DNA of 64,000 bases from Streptomyces sp. NRRL F-6131 (GTDB taxonomy: Bacteria > Actinomycetota > Actinomycetes > Streptomycetales > Streptomycetaceae). The notes below the pieces were generated by a model. That model was not told the origin of the DNA and did not search any database. It was given only the letters and a program-made list of their open reading frames with translations. The DNA lies in NCBI GenBank assembly GCA_000719695.1, contig JOHN01000036.1, positions 1 to 64,000 on the forward strand, in the 5' to 3' direction. The stretch's first letter is position 1, and every line of letters begins with the position of its first letter. Shown here piece after piece: positions 40,435-49,480 of this stretch. Both the position numbers and the translations under genes were made by a program.

Positions 40435-42325
40435 CGGCGCTAGGGATGCGGAACTCCTGAGACTTGTTGCCCGGCGTGCAGGTGGCCATCGTGAGCTGGG
40501 CGCCGAGACCGTTGTCGGTCAGGCAGTTCTGGCCCATGTAGTCCTTCAGGTAGAAGGCGCCAGGCGTGGTCGCGGCGGTCACCGTCCAGTTGGTGAGGAA
40601 ACTGAAGCCGCCGGAGAGCGAGACCCGGCCGTCCATCTCCTGCACCAGGACGGGAGCACTCAGCTTGCACGGGTTGAACTGGTGCCAGCTGCTCGGGACG
40701 GTGTGCACCCAGCCGTACGCGGTCGCGCCGCCCATCACCACGGCCTGGCCGCCGGCGAGGCCGTCCTGGGAGAGGCCCATGCGAAGGCCGTCGCCGACGT
40801 TGGTGATGTAGCCCCAGTTGGTGCCGCCGCAGCCGGCGGGGGTGGTCCCCGCGGCCGCCGTGCCCGGGGCGGTGGTCGCGCCCGCCGGGGGTGCGCCGGC
40901 GCCGGGGGCCGGGGACGGGGCGGCCGGGGTGGGCTGCTGGGCCTGGGAGGGCGGTTGGGGCGCCTGCGGGGTGGTGGGGCCGGCGGCCGCCGGGGGCTGG
41001 CCCGGCTGGGGCGCGCCGGCGGACTGCTTGGGCGGGTTGACGGTGCCCGCGGTCGTCGCGGTTCCGGTGGTCGGCTTGGGCGGTGTGGTGGTCCCGGGCG
41101 ACGGCGGAGCGGAGGCCGGGGGCGCCGGGGGCGTCGAAGCCGTCTGCGATGCGGTCGTGTCCGCCGGGGAAGCCGTTCCGGACGGCGACGCGGCGGCCGG
41201 CTGGGCGGTCACGGTCACCGTGGCGGCCGGCGGCGAACTCGGCTCCTGGGCCTGCGAGGTGAACGGCGCGCGGTCGACGAGCAGCGCGGTGGCGGTGCCG
41301 ACCGAGATCACGATCGGCAGGACGACCGGCACCAGGAAACCCCGTCGGCGCGTCCGCCGGGACGGTTCGGTGGTGGCGGCGGGGCGCGACTCGACCTCGC
41401 CCAGGTCGTCCGCCGGTTTCGCGAGGACCGGGGGTTCGGGGGCCGGCGCAGGTGCAGGGGGCGTGGGGGTGGGCGCGGGCGCCGGCTCGCCGCCGGCCGC
41501 CGCGCGGGCCGCGGCCGCCATCGCGGCGGCGTCGGCGAACCGCCCGCCCGGGTCCTTCGCCAGCGCGGTCGCGACGAACGCGCGCACCTCGGGCGGGACG
41601 TCCGCCGGCAGCTCCGGCACCGGCTCGCGCAGGTGCTTCAGCGCCACCTCCAACATGCCCTCGCCGGTGAACGGCGGCTTCCCGGTCAACAGTTCGTAGC
41701 AGACCACGCCGATCGCGTAGAGGTCGGCGGCCGGGGTGATGGGCTTGCCCTCGGCCTGCTCCGGGGCCATGTACAGCGCGGTGCCGATCACCGCGTGCGA
41801 GGCCGTGAGCCTGGTCCCGGCCATCGTCCGGGCGATGCCGAAGTCGGTGACCGTCACCCGGCCGTCGGCCCGGAGCATGAGGTTGGACGGTTTGACGTCG
41901 CGGTGCACGATGCCGCGCCGGTGGGCGGCGTGCAGGGCGTCGAGCGCCTCGGCGAGCAGCCCGAGCGCCCGGGCGGGCAGCAGGGTGCCGTCCTCGGCGA
42001 GGACCTGGTCCAGCGGGCGGCCGTCGACCAGCTCCATGACGAGGTAGGCGAGGCGTTCGCCGTCCGCCGCGTCCGGCGGCTCCTCCTCGCCGTAGTCGTG
42101 CACGTCGACGATGCCCGGGTGGTCGAGCGCGGCCAGCAAGCGGGCCTCGCGCCGGAAGCGTTCGGCGAAGTTCCCGTCCTCCAGCAACGCCGGGTGCAGG
42201 ATCTTCACCGCCACCGGTCGCCCGAGCACCGCGTCCTCGGCCCGCCAGACAGCGCCCATCCCGCCGCCGCCGATGCGCTCGGTCAGCGTGTAGCGCCCGC
42301 CGAGCACGGTCCCCCGACCGCTCAT
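40430..42325 (-). CDS. Membrane Ser/Thr protein kinase (PknB-like) with extracellular domain
   Basis: This is a 631-residue kinase. The catalytic domain is at about 8-275: glycine loop IGGGGMGAVW, VAVKI lysine, HRDVKPSN catalytic loop, DFGIAR and the MAPEQ activation end. A juxtamembrane Pro/Ala stretch leads to one transmembrane helix (about 332-353, FLVPVVLPIVISVGTATALLV). A Thr/Pro/Ser-rich outside spacer of about 150 residues follows. The extracellular C-terminal domain (about 505-631) has four Cys (CGG, CKL, CLT, CTP) and the pattern KDYMGQNCLTDN, as in small beta-trefoil-like or ricin-like modules. It has no PASTA repeats. It would phosphorylate envelope or regulatory proteins. ATG 42325 is supported by the conserved start. 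Confidence 0.92.
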   Translation of the reverse strand: MSGRGTVLGGRYTLTERIGGGGMGAVWRAEDAVLGRPVAVKILHPALLEDGNFAERFRREARLLAALDHPGIVDVHDYGEEEPPDAADGERLAYLVMELVDGRPLDQVLAEDGTLLPARALGLLAEALDALHAAHRRGIVHRDVKPSNLMLRADGRVTVTDFGIARTMAGTRLTASHAVIGTALYMAPEQAEGKPITPAADLYAIGVVCYELLTGKPPFTGEGMLEVALKHLREPVPELPADVPPEVRAFVATALAKDPGGRFADAAAMAAAARAAAGGEPAPAPTPTPPAPAPAPEPPVLAKPADDLGEVESRPAATTEPSRRTRRRGFLVPVVLPIVISVGTATALLVDRAPFTSQAQEPSSPPAATVTVTAQPAAASPSGTASPADTTASQTASTPPAPPASAPPSPGTTTPPKPTTGTATTAGTVNPPKQSAGAPQPGQPPAAAGPTTPQAPQPPSQAQQPTPAAPSPAPGAGAPPAGATTAPGTAAAGTTPAGCGGTNWGYITNVGDGLRMGLSQDGLAGGQAVVMGGATAYGWVHTVPSSWHQFNPCKLSAPVLVQEMDGRVSLSGGFSFLTNWTVTAATTPGAFYLKDYMGQNCLTDNGLGAQLTMATCTPGNKSQEFRIPSAG

Positions 42326-42531
42326 GCCCGCCCCCCGTGTCCCCACTCGAACGAACCGTCCGTCAGCCGCCCAGTCTGCCACGCACCCCTCCGGGGCCTG
42401 ACACCCCCACCGGCCGACGGTGACAAGGTCGTTGAGCTGGGGAGAGGCCGACCCGGCGGTGCGGCGCCGGCCCACCCGCACGGGAAGTCGGTTCGTACGG
42501 CGGCGAATTGAGCGCCGTATACGATCATCCG

Positions 42532-43113
42532 GTGACCGACACCGTTGTCCTCCACGTACCCGCGACGCCGTCCGCCCCCACCCTCCGGCTGCGCCCCTGG
42601 AACGCCTCGGACGCGCCCGCGCTGGTCGAGGTGTACCGGGATCCGGTGCTGCGCCGCTGGACGGTCTCGATCGTGGAGGACGAGGCCGACGCCCGTCGTT
42701 GGGTGCAGGTCCAACAACGCGGTTGGGCGACCGGCGACCGGCTCGCCTTCGCCGTCTTCGAAGCACACCCGGACGCGGACGGACCCGGACGCGAGGGGCG
42801 CCTGGTCGGCAACCTGGTGCTCAAGGACGTCGCACCCGGCAAACCCTCCGCCGAGGTCGGCTACTGGACGGCCGCGTACGCCCGCGGCACCGGCGTCGCG
42901 CCGCGCGCGCTGGAGGCGCTCACCGGCTGGGCCTTCGGCCCCCTGGGCCCCGAAGGGCTGGAGCGGCTCGACCTCCTGCACCAGGTGGACAACGCCGCCT
43001 CCTGCCGGGTCGCGGAGAAGAGCCGGTACACCTTCGACCGCGTCCTCCCCGCGGCACCGCCCGCCTACCCGCTGGACGGCCACCTGCACACCCGCCTGCG
43101 CGCGGAGGCCTGA
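42532..43113 (+). CDS. GNAT family N-acetyltransferase
   Basis: This is a 193-residue RimJ/RimL-type acetyltransferase. It has LRLRPWNASDAPALVEVYRDP at the N terminus, EVGYWTAAYARGTGVAPRALEAL (acetyl-CoA loop) and LDLLHQVDNAASCRVAEKS. The substrate is unknown. A TACGAT hexamer at 42520-42525 lies seven bases before the GTG at 42532, suggesting a leaderless transcript; a TTG at 42508 is an alternative start. It is divergent from the kinase and convergent with the HTH gene, ending 12 bases from it. Confidence 0.9.
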   Translation: MTDTVVLHVPATPSAPTLRLRPWNASDAPALVEVYRDPVLRRWTVSIVEDEADARRWVQVQQRGWATGDRLAFAVFEAHPDADGPGREGRLVGNLVLKDVAPGKPSAEVGYWTAAYARGTGVAPRALEALTGWAFGPLGPEGLERLDLLHQVDNAASCRVAEKSRYTFDRVLPAAPPAYPLDGHLHTRLRAEA

Positions 43114-43125
43114 CGGCGTGGCTGC

Positions 43126-44097
43126 CTAACCCCTGTCGCCGCACAGCAGTTCGGCCGCCGGTGTGCGCAGGTAGAGCACGCTGCGGCCGGTGCGGTGACG
43201 GGCGGCGAGGCCGGCGTCGTGCAGGGCGGCCAGGTGGTGCGAGACGGTGGGCGCGGACAGGCCGGTGCGGACGGCGAGTTCAGTGGTGGTGGCGGGGGCC
43301 GCCAGTTCGGCGAGCAGCCGGGCGCGGGCCCGGCCGAGCACCCGGGCCAGGCCTGCCGGAGCGGGCGGGGCCGACTCCCAGAGGGTGGCGACGCCGCGCG
43401 GCGGGTAGACCAGGCCGGGCTGCCAGGGCGGGTTGAGCTGGGAGAACACCCCGGGCCAGGCGAACACGGTGGGCACCAGGACGAGACCGCGCGCGCCGTC
43501 CAGCCGGTGGTGCGCGTCGATGTGCCGGTGGCCGATCCGCAGCAGGTCGTGCTCCCAACTCACCGACGGATGCAGGTCGGTGAAGAGTCCGGCCGGACCG
43601 TCCGCCGCCAACTGCCGGGCCCGGCGCAGGATCTCGCCCTCGGCGAGGCGTTCGATCCGCTCCCAGTGCGGGGCGATCACGGCCTGCCAGTAGGCCTGTG
43701 CCTCGGCCGCCAGCCGCCGGGTTCCGGCGACCGGGTCGGCGTACAGCTCGGCCACCAGTGGCGGGAGTTCGCCGCTGATCCGGTCCAGGTCGCGGCGGAC
43801 GGCGGCCGGGTCGAGCGCGGTCAGCTCGGCCAGCTGCTCGGCCAGGGTCGGGCTGCCGACAACCGGCACCGGGGTGAGGAAGTCCGGCACGTACCGCGTC
43901 GGCAGCCGCACCAGCTGGGAGAGCAGCTCCCAGCCCACGCCGGCGAGTTCGCGGCGGGCCCGGCGGGCCCAGGGCAGGTGGACGGCGCTGCGGCCCGGGT
44001 CCTTCAGCGCCTCGACGCTCGTGGTCAGCTCGCACAGCGGCGAGCGGGCGAACCTGGTGCGGGCCAGGTCCTGCGCGGAGAACTCCCAGGTCAGCAT
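43126..44097 (-). CDS. ArsR-like HTH regulator with DUF5937-type N-terminal region
   Basis: This is a 323-residue regulator. The N-terminal body starts with LTWEFSAQDLARTRFARSP, the hallmark of a large Streptomyces family with a DUF5937 region. The C-terminal winged helix is ArsR-like: ELAAPATTTELAVRTGLSAPTVSHHLAALHDAGL, then RTGRSVLYLRTP as the beta wing. No metal-binding Cys pair is seen. It is divergent from an MFS transporter, and a 22-bp palindrome separates them. The arrangement predicts that it represses the transporter and itself. ATG 44097 has GGGGAG five bases upstream; an ATG at 44163 is in frame but crosses the palindrome. Confidence 0.87.
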   Translation of the reverse strand: MLTWEFSAQDLARTRFARSPLCELTTSVEALKDPGRSAVHLPWARRARRELAGVGWELLSQLVRLPTRYVPDFLTPVPVVGSPTLAEQLAELTALDPAAVRRDLDRISGELPPLVAELYADPVAGTRRLAAEAQAYWQAVIAPHWERIERLAEGEILRRARQLAADGPAGLFTDLHPSVSWEHDLLRIGHRHIDAHHRLDGARGLVLVPTVFAWPGVFSQLNPPWQPGLVYPPRGVATLWESAPPAPAGLARVLGRARARLLAELAAPATTTELAVRTGLSAPTVSHHLAALHDAGLAARHRTGRSVLYLRTPAAELLCGDRG

Positions 44098-44123
44098 CGG
44101 CTCCCCGACGGTCGGCGTGGCGA

Positions 44124-44145
44124 GGATTCGAGCAGCGTCGAATCC
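44124..44145. promoter_or_regulatory. Perfect operator palindrome between HTH regulator and MFS gene
   Basis: Arms GGATTCGA (44124-44131) and TCGAATCC (44138-44145) are separated by GCAGCG. It lies midway in the 84-base divergent gap, 27 bases from one start and 37 bases from the other. This is the expected place for the regulator's operator. Confidence 0.65.
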
Positions 44146-44181
44146 GTGGGCGCCGACGATCATCGCAGGCAGCCTGGGGCC

Positions 44182-45507
44182 ATGACCACCGCCACCCCCG
44201 TCCCGCTCCGGGACCGCCTCGGGCTGCCCGCCTCGGCCGGCCGCCACCGCCCGCTGATCGGCGCGCACCTGATCGACAGCCTGGGCACCGGCCTGGTGCT
44301 CGCCTTCACCCTGGTGTTCTTCGCCCGCACCACCGCGCTGTCGCTGACCACCGTCGGCGCGGCGGTCTCCGCCGCCCGGCTGCTGGCCCTGCCGGTGGCC
44401 CCCGCCGTCGGCCCCCTGATCGACCGCCACGGCGCCCGGCCGGTCGCCGCCTGGGCCAACGCGCTCTCCGCGCTCGCCTACGCGGGCTTCCTACTCGCCG
44501 ACCGCGCCTGGCTGATCGTGCTGGTCTGCCTGCTCGCCCAGGCCGGCCAGGCCGCGTACTGGACCGCCAGCACCGGGCTGGTGGTGCTGGCCGCCCCGGC
44601 CGGGGAGCGCACCCGCTGGTTCGCGCTGGTGCAGACCCTGCGCAACGCCGGGCTCGGCCTGGGCGGCGCGGCCGGCGCGCTGCTGGTCGGCGACGGCGGG
44701 ACGGGCGGGCTGCGGGTGCTGGTGGCGCTGAACGCGGCCTCGTACCTGGCGGCGGCGGTGCTGCTGGGCCGCTGGCGGCCCGTCCCGGCCGAACCGCCCA
44801 CCGCCCGGGAGGCGGCCGGGGCGGGCGAAGGGGCGGGCGAAGGGGCGGGCAAGGGGACGGGCGAGGGGGCGGGCGGCTACCGGGCGGTGCTGGCGGACCG
44901 CCGCTACCTGCTGATGGTGACGGTGAACCTGTCCTCCGTGCTGGCCTCGATGGTGCTGAGCGTCCTGCTCGCGGTGCACGTGACGGCCGCGCTGCACCTG
45001 GACGCCTCGCTGGCCGGCGCGCTGCTGGTGCTCAACGGCGTGCAGGTGGTGCTGACCCAGAGCCCGGTCTCCCGCCTGCTGGAGGGCCACCGTCCGACCC
45101 GGACGGCGGCCGCCGGGGCGGGGCTCAACGCGGCGGCGTTCGCGCTGTTCGCCGTCCTGCCGGCCGACGGGCCGCGCTGGCTGGTGCTGCCCGGGCTGGT
45201 CGTCGCGATGCTGGTCTACAACCTGGCGGAGACGGTGGGCACGCCCGGCCGCGAGGAGTTGAGCGTGGCGCTGGCCCATCCGGCGCGGCGCGGCCGGTAC
45301 CTGGCGGTCAACCAGCTCTCCTGGAACCTCGGCCAGGCGCTCTCCCCCGGCCTGCTCACCCTGCTGTTCGCGCACGGGCCGGCCTGGCCCTGGCTGTTCC
45401 TGCTCGCCACCTCGCTGGCCGCCGTCCCCGGGCTGCTCCGGCTCGAACGCCCGTCCGCCGCCGTTCCCGAGATTCCGGCGGAGACCCGGCCCCTCGCGCG
45501 GCGCTGA
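44182..45507 (+). CDS. MFS transporter
   Basis: This is a 441-residue major facilitator superfamily protein with twelve hydrophobic segments. The motif-A-like loop between helices 2 and 3 is GPLIDRHGARPVAAW. The cytoplasmic loop between helices 6 and 7 is enlarged by a Gly-Glu-Gly-Ala repeat (GAGEGAGEGAGKGTGEGAGG). There is no ligand clue. It is controlled, by position, by the divergent ArsR-like regulator, so it probably exports a toxic or signalling compound. ATG 44182. Confidence 0.9.
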   Translation: MTTATPVPLRDRLGLPASAGRHRPLIGAHLIDSLGTGLVLAFTLVFFARTTALSLTTVGAAVSAARLLALPVAPAVGPLIDRHGARPVAAWANALSALAYAGFLLADRAWLIVLVCLLAQAGQAAYWTASTGLVVLAAPAGERTRWFALVQTLRNAGLGLGGAAGALLVGDGGTGGLRVLVALNAASYLAAAVLLGRWRPVPAEPPTAREAAGAGEGAGEGAGKGTGEGAGGYRAVLADRRYLLMVTVNLSSVLASMVLSVLLAVHVTAALHLDASLAGALLVLNGVQVVLTQSPVSRLLEGHRPTRTAAAGAGLNAAAFALFAVLPADGPRWLVLPGLVVAMLVYNLAETVGTPGREELSVALAHPARRGRYLAVNQLSWNLGQALSPGLLTLLFAHGPAWPWLFLLATSLAAVPGLLRLERPSAAVPEIPAETRPLARR

Positions 45508-45614
45508 CAACATGCCGGAGAGTCTCTCCCAAGGGGCAGTTGTCCATGGTCGAACTGGTCCTGGGGGCGCGCGCCGCCCGGCTTCGACTCGCTCGGTGAA
45601 CCGCAAGAAGCGCC

Positions 45615-46139
45615 CTACCCTTCGGCGATCAACTCCGGGCGGTGGCGCAGCATCGCGGCGACGACCTCCTCGGGACCGACCGGCAGGGTGTTGGCGGAGA
45701 TGTTCGCCGGGCCGTAGCCCAGACGGCGGTTCGAGGAGGCGCTGAGCCTGACGATCCTCGGGGCGCGGGCCAGGTACGCGGCAGGGTCGTGGAGGAACAC
45801 CTCGATCACGCGCTGGGTGCCGCCGCCGACCCTCATCACCCGGATCCCGACCCCGGCGACCTCGCTCCAGGCGATCCGGCCGAGCTGGACGTGCTCCAGC
45901 CCGGCCGCGTCCAGCACCAGCTCGGGCCGTCCGCGGAGCAGACGGCCCACGAGCGCCACCGCGCACGCCCCGAAGAACAGCACGGCGGGCACGCCGACGA
46001 AGAGCATCGACCACCCCTTCACCACCACGAGGCCCACCCCCACCGCCACGAACCCCAACGCTCCCGCCAACAGCAAGCCGGTCCGCCGCCAGGAGGTGCG
46101 GTACACGGTCGGCGGTACAGCCGGCATCTCGTCGCTCAC
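45615..46139 (-). CDS. Two-helix membrane protein with PH-like domain (STM3941-like)
   Basis: This is a 174-residue protein. Two adjacent hydrophobic helices (LLLAGALGFVAVGVGLVVV and LFVGVPAVLFFGACAVALV) are followed by a soluble domain. The latter has LVLDAAGLEHVQLGRIAWSEVAGVGIRVM, a beta-strand pattern of a membrane-anchored PH-like domain found in the STM3941 family. The C-terminal tail is GPANISANTLPVGPEEVVA, the typical ending with a helix. The function is unknown. I chose GTG 46139 (VSDEMPAVPP). Confidence 0.78.
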   Translation of the reverse strand: MSDEMPAVPPTVYRTSWRRTGLLLAGALGFVAVGVGLVVVKGWSMLFVGVPAVLFFGACAVALVGRLLRGRPELVLDAAGLEHVQLGRIAWSEVAGVGIRVMRVGGGTQRVIEVFLHDPAAYLARAPRIVRLSASSNRRLGYGPANISANTLPVGPEEVVAAMLRHRPELIAEG

Positions 46140-47402
46140 CCGGCACAAGCTACCGACCCCGATCCACACCCCACCAGGGGGATCGGCCGTCAGGCGCAAC
46201 CCTTTCTGCTCGAAACCGGGCAGCACAGGAAGTCGACCTCACCGACTTCTCACGCAGGCCTCGCGCCCACGGCGCGAGGAGAAACCTTTGTGCCCGAAGG
46301 CGAACAGCACGCCCCCCACCCAGCGCGACGCACCAACCGCCGGGCTGCGTGAGAAGTCGACCTCACCGACTTCTCGCGCAGCCCCCGCACCCCCTGCCTG
46401 GCGACGACGGAGTTTGCACCCCCCGCCACCTCCCCAGCAGAGCGTCCAGTCGGCACCCGCGCCGCCGCTTTCGCACCGCGCGCCCCCGCCCCACGCCGGG
46501 CGCTACCCCGCAATGCCCTCTCCCTCATGGCAACGCGCCGGGTTGGGATCCGCGCAGGAAGTCGGCCCTGCCGACTTCTCACCCAGGGCGCTCGAAACCG
46601 GTACTCCCCCCGATCCATGGGGCAACCGCAGCCGTCCACCGACCACGGATTTCACCGACGCACGAACCCGCCGAGCCGCGAACCCGTTAGGGCCCTGCGC
46701 AGGACGTCGATGAGGTCAACGTCCTACGCAGCTGCGCCGCCACCACCGCCGAGTGCATGGCTTCGCTGCGCCGACCGCCCCCGCACTGAGCACCTCCGTC
46801 GGGCGTCCCACCGAGAAGTGCCGACGCGGGCTTCGCGCAGGAAGTCGGCAGGATCGACTTCTTACGCGTGGTGCTCGGCAGTGCCGCCGGGAGGAAAGGT
46901 TTCTGCATGAGAGGGCGCGCTCGATGCGGGGCGCCCGCCGGCCCTCGCCTCGGGAGCGGTTCCGAGGCGGCTCAGGCGCAGGAAGTCGACCTCACCGACT
47001 TCCTGCGCCACCTTCCGTTGCCTGGCGTACGAACCGGGGTGAGAGGCGGAACCTGCACGGGAAGTCGGTGCGGTCGACTTCCTGGTGCGAGGGCTTGTCG
47101 GCAAGGCGGGAGGGAGCACTGTTGGGCAGATGGCCAATTATCTCCGCAGGGTTGCCGTTCCTTTCGAGGCGGGGCAGCGAAGGAGGCTCCGCGCGGGAAG
47201 TCGACTGGGTCGACTTCCTGTGCAGAAGGCTGGGGAATCGTTTCTGCTGCTCGATGGGGAGCGGGGACGCGCAGCGGGCGGTGAGTGGTGAGTGCGGGCG
47301 AGGGCTGCGGCGCTGGTGGGGACGTGCGGCCGCACCAGGGCAGAGACCGTCGAGGCACGGGGCGGTGGCCCGGGGCACCGCCCCGTGTCCGGCCGTGCGC
47401 AC
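46140..47402. other. Gene-poor region carrying an array of palindromes
   Basis: These 1263 bases lie between two reverse-strand genes. No frame has normal coding character. Frames that stay open on both strands encode the repeated palindromes themselves, for example EVDLTDFL forward. I regard all of them as non-genes. Besides the eight main palindromes (next entry), two other hairpins are present: CCTCGCG/CGCGAGG at 46259-46279 and CCTCGG/CCGAGG near 46947-46968. Confidence 0.7.
46227..47223. repeat. Eight dispersed palindromes with consensus GCAGGAAGTCG-N7-CGACTTCCTGC
   Basis: Eight related inverted repeats lie at 46227-46250, 46346-46380, 46553-46585, 46695-46731, 46834-46868, 46975-47009, 47055-47088 and 47191-47223. 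The core is AAGTCG, seven bases, CGACTT. The best copy (46975) has perfect 14-bp arms GGCGCAGGAAGTCG and CGACTTCCTGCGCC around ACCTCAC. Copy 46346 has different but compensating arms (TGCGTGAGAAGTCG with CGACTTCTCGCGCA), and copy 46695 has GACGT/ACGTC. Centre-to-centre spacing is about 80-205 bases. Sequences between copies are not conserved. The arms covary, which argues for selection on structure or for symmetric protein binding. Confidence 0.9.
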
Positions 47403-48203
47403 CTACCGGCGGACCGCTCCGGCGCGGTGGTCCTCGACCAGCCTCGCCAGCTCCTCCGGGCGTTCGAGGTGGAGGTCGTGAGTGGTGCCCGGGACGCTCA
47501 CCAGTGTGCTGTCGGGGCGGTCGCGGCGCATGCGGTCGAGCTGCTCGGCCCCGATGATGGTGGACCGGGCGAGGACGACCAGGGTGGGGCAGTCGATCCG
47601 GCCCCACTCGGGCCACCAGGAGCGGTGGGTGTTGTCGCCGAGCGCCTCGACCATGACGTCCGGGTCGAAGCGCGGGTGCCAGCCGTCGGCGCGTTCCTCG
47701 AGTCCCGCCGCCCAGCCCTCGCCGACCGGCCCGCCGCCCAGGAACTCCGCGGCGGCCGACGGCGAGGCGAACGGCGTGGGCCAGGAGGCGAACCACTCGC
47801 CGATCCCGGCGACGGTCTCGGGGGTGGTGGCCTCCGGTCCCGCCTCGACCATCACCAGGGTCTCCACGAGTTCCGGGTGCGCGGCCGCGACCAGCATCGC
47901 GGCGTGCCCGCCGTACGACTGGCCGAGCAGGGTCACCGGCCCCAGCCCCAGCCGGTCGATCACGGCCACGACGTCGGCGGTGTAGGCGGCCCGGGACACG
48001 TCGGCGGGCCGGCGGGTGCTCGCGCCGTGGGCGCGCTGGTCGACGGCGATCACCCGGAACCGGGGAGCGAGGTGACGCGCGAGGGCGTCCCACTCCCCCG
48101 CGTGGCCGGCCAGGCCGTGCAGCAGGAGCAGCGGTGGACCGTCGCCGCCGCGGTCGTGGCAGACGAGGGTCACGTCGTCGCGGACCACGGTGTGTTCGAT
48201 CAT
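47403..48203 (-). CDS. Alpha/beta hydrolase
   Basis: This is a 266-residue alpha/beta-hydrolase fold enzyme. The oxyanion loop is LLLHGLAGHAGEWDAL, strand 3 is VIAVDQRAHGASTRR, the nucleophile elbow is LLGQSYGGHAAM (G-x-S-x-G), and the His base is in VPGTTHDLHLERPEEL. The acid partner is probably in the segment before RSTIIGAEQLDRM. It is the third gene of an ECF42 operon: its ATG overlaps the sigma-factor stop (ATGA). The substrate is unknown; ECF42 operons often carry a diverse enzyme in this position. Confidence 0.9.
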   Translation of the reverse strand: MIEHTVVRDDVTLVCHDRGGDGPPLLLLHGLAGHAGEWDALARHLAPRFRVIAVDQRAHGASTRRPADVSRAAYTADVVAVIDRLGLGPVTLLGQSYGGHAAMLVAAAHPELVETLVMVEAGPEATTPETVAGIGEWFASWPTPFASPSAAAEFLGGGPVGEGWAAGLEERADGWHPRFDPDVMVEALGDNTHRSWWPEWGRIDCPTLVVLARSTIIGAEQLDRMRRDRPDSTLVSVPGTTHDLHLERPEELARLVEDHRAGAVRR

Positions 48204-49480
48204 GCGTCGGTCTCCAGGCGGCGGGCGCGTTCGGTGAGGTGGCGGCGTTCGGGGGTGCTGGTGGCGTGGCGGGCGGCGTCGCGGTAGGCGGTGGGCGCGG
48301 TCGGGTCGCCGAGGAGTTCCAGCAGGTGGGCCCGGGTGGCGAGCAGCCGGTGGTGGCGGGCGAACCGCTTGTCCGCCGCGAGCGGGGCGAGGGCGGTCAG
48401 GCCGGCCGCCGGGCCGTCGACCATGGCGAGGGCCACGGCGCGGTTGAGGGTGACGAAGGGGTTCGCGCCGAAGCCTTCGAGCAGGTCGTAGAGGGCCAGG
48501 ATCTGCGGCCAGTCGGTGGACGCCGCGTCGGGTGCCTCGTCGTGGACGGCGGCGATCGCGGCCTGGACCTGGTACGGACCGACCGGGCCGCGCGGCAGGG
48601 TGCGGCTGATCAGGGCCACGCCCTCCTCGACGAGCCGGGCGTTCCACCGCGACCGGTCCTGCTCGGCCAGCGGCACGAGTTCACCGGTCGGGCCCGTACG
48701 GGCGGGGCGGCGGGCGTCCGTGAGCAGCATCAGCGCGAGCAGCCCGGCCGTCTCGGCGTCGTCCGGGGCGAGCCGCAGGAGCAGGCGGGCCAGCCGGATC
48801 GCCTCGGTGGACAGCTCGGGCGCGGTGAGGTCGTCGCCGCCGCTCGTCGTGTAGCCCTCGTTGAAGATCAGGTAGAGGACCTGGCGGACCTCGGCGAGGC
48901 GCTCCGAGGGCTGTCGGGCGGGGAGCCCCGACGTCCGGACGGTCTGCTTCGCCCGGCTGATCCGCTGGGCCATCGTCGACTCGGGCACCAGGAACGCCGC
49001 CGCGATCTGCGCCGTCGTCAGACCGCCGACGGCCCGCAGGGTGAGGGCGATCCGGCTGGGCGCGGACAGCTCCGGGTGGCAGCAGAGGAACAGCAGCTGC
49101 AGGGAGTCGTCCCGGTCGGCGTCGGCCGCCGCGTCCGGGGGCGGGCCGATCAGCGCCGACTGCGGGGTGGCGAGGGCGAGCGCGTCCTCGCGCCGCCGCC
49201 GGGCCGCCTCGCTGCGGACGGTGTCGACCAGTCGTCGGCCGGCGACCGTGACCAGCCAGCCGCGCGGGTTCTCCGGCACGCCCTCGGCCGGCCATTGGGT
49301 GGCGGCCGCCAGCAGCGCCTCCTGCACGGCGTCCTCGCAGGCGTCGAAGAGCCCCCGCCCGTACCGGCGCACCAACGCCCCGAGGGCCTGCGGCGCGAGG
49401 TCGCGCAGCAGGCCCTCCAGGCGGCCGGGCTCCGGCAGGCCCTCCGGACGGCCGGGCACCGGCGGTCGGCGGCCGCTCAC
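48200..49480 (-). CDS. ECF42-type RNA polymerase sigma factor with TPR-like C-terminal extension
   Basis: This is a 426-residue sigma factor. Region 2 is at about 30-95 (ACEDAVQEALLAAATQWPAEG) and region 4 at about 130-185 (LTTAQIAAAFLVPESTMAQRISRAKQTV). The long C-terminal extension, about 200-420, has the ECF42 motifs LYLIFNEGYTTS and YQVQAAIAAVHDEA and a helical TPR-like end. The group has no anti-sigma factor and is regulated by its own extension. It overlaps YCII upstream (GTGA) and the hydrolase downstream (ATGA). It is predicted to activate its own operon through the promoter at 49930-49904. Confidence 0.95.
   Translation of the reverse strand: MSGRRPPVPGRPEGLPEPGRLEGLLRDLAPQALGALVRRYGRGLFDACEDAVQEALLAAATQWPAEGVPENPRGWLVTVAGRRLVDTVRSEAARRRREDALALATPQSALIGPPPDAAADADRDDSLQLLFLCCHPELSAPSRIALTLRAVGGLTTAQIAAAFLVPESTMAQRISRAKQTVRTSGLPARQPSERLAEVRQVLYLIFNEGYTTSGGDDLTAPELSTEAIRLARLLLRLAPDDAETAGLLALMLLTDARRPARTGPTGELVPLAEQDRSRWNARLVEEGVALISRTLPRGPVGPYQVQAAIAAVHDEAPDAASTDWPQILALYDLLEGFGANPFVTLNRAVALAMVDGPAAGLTALAPLAADKRFARHHRLLATRAHLLELLGDPTAPTAYRDAARHATSTPERRHLTERARRLETDA

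Noticed and set aside
46227..47223. CRISPR array
   Set aside because: Repeats are imperfect palindromes, spacer lengths vary from about 45 to 170 bases and there are no cas genes.
46250..47481. Several open frames of 90-370 codons across the palindrome array
   Set aside because: They contain the palindromes as repeated peptide fragments (EVDLTDFL, KSVRSTS) on both strands, lack ribosome binding sites and have abnormal composition.
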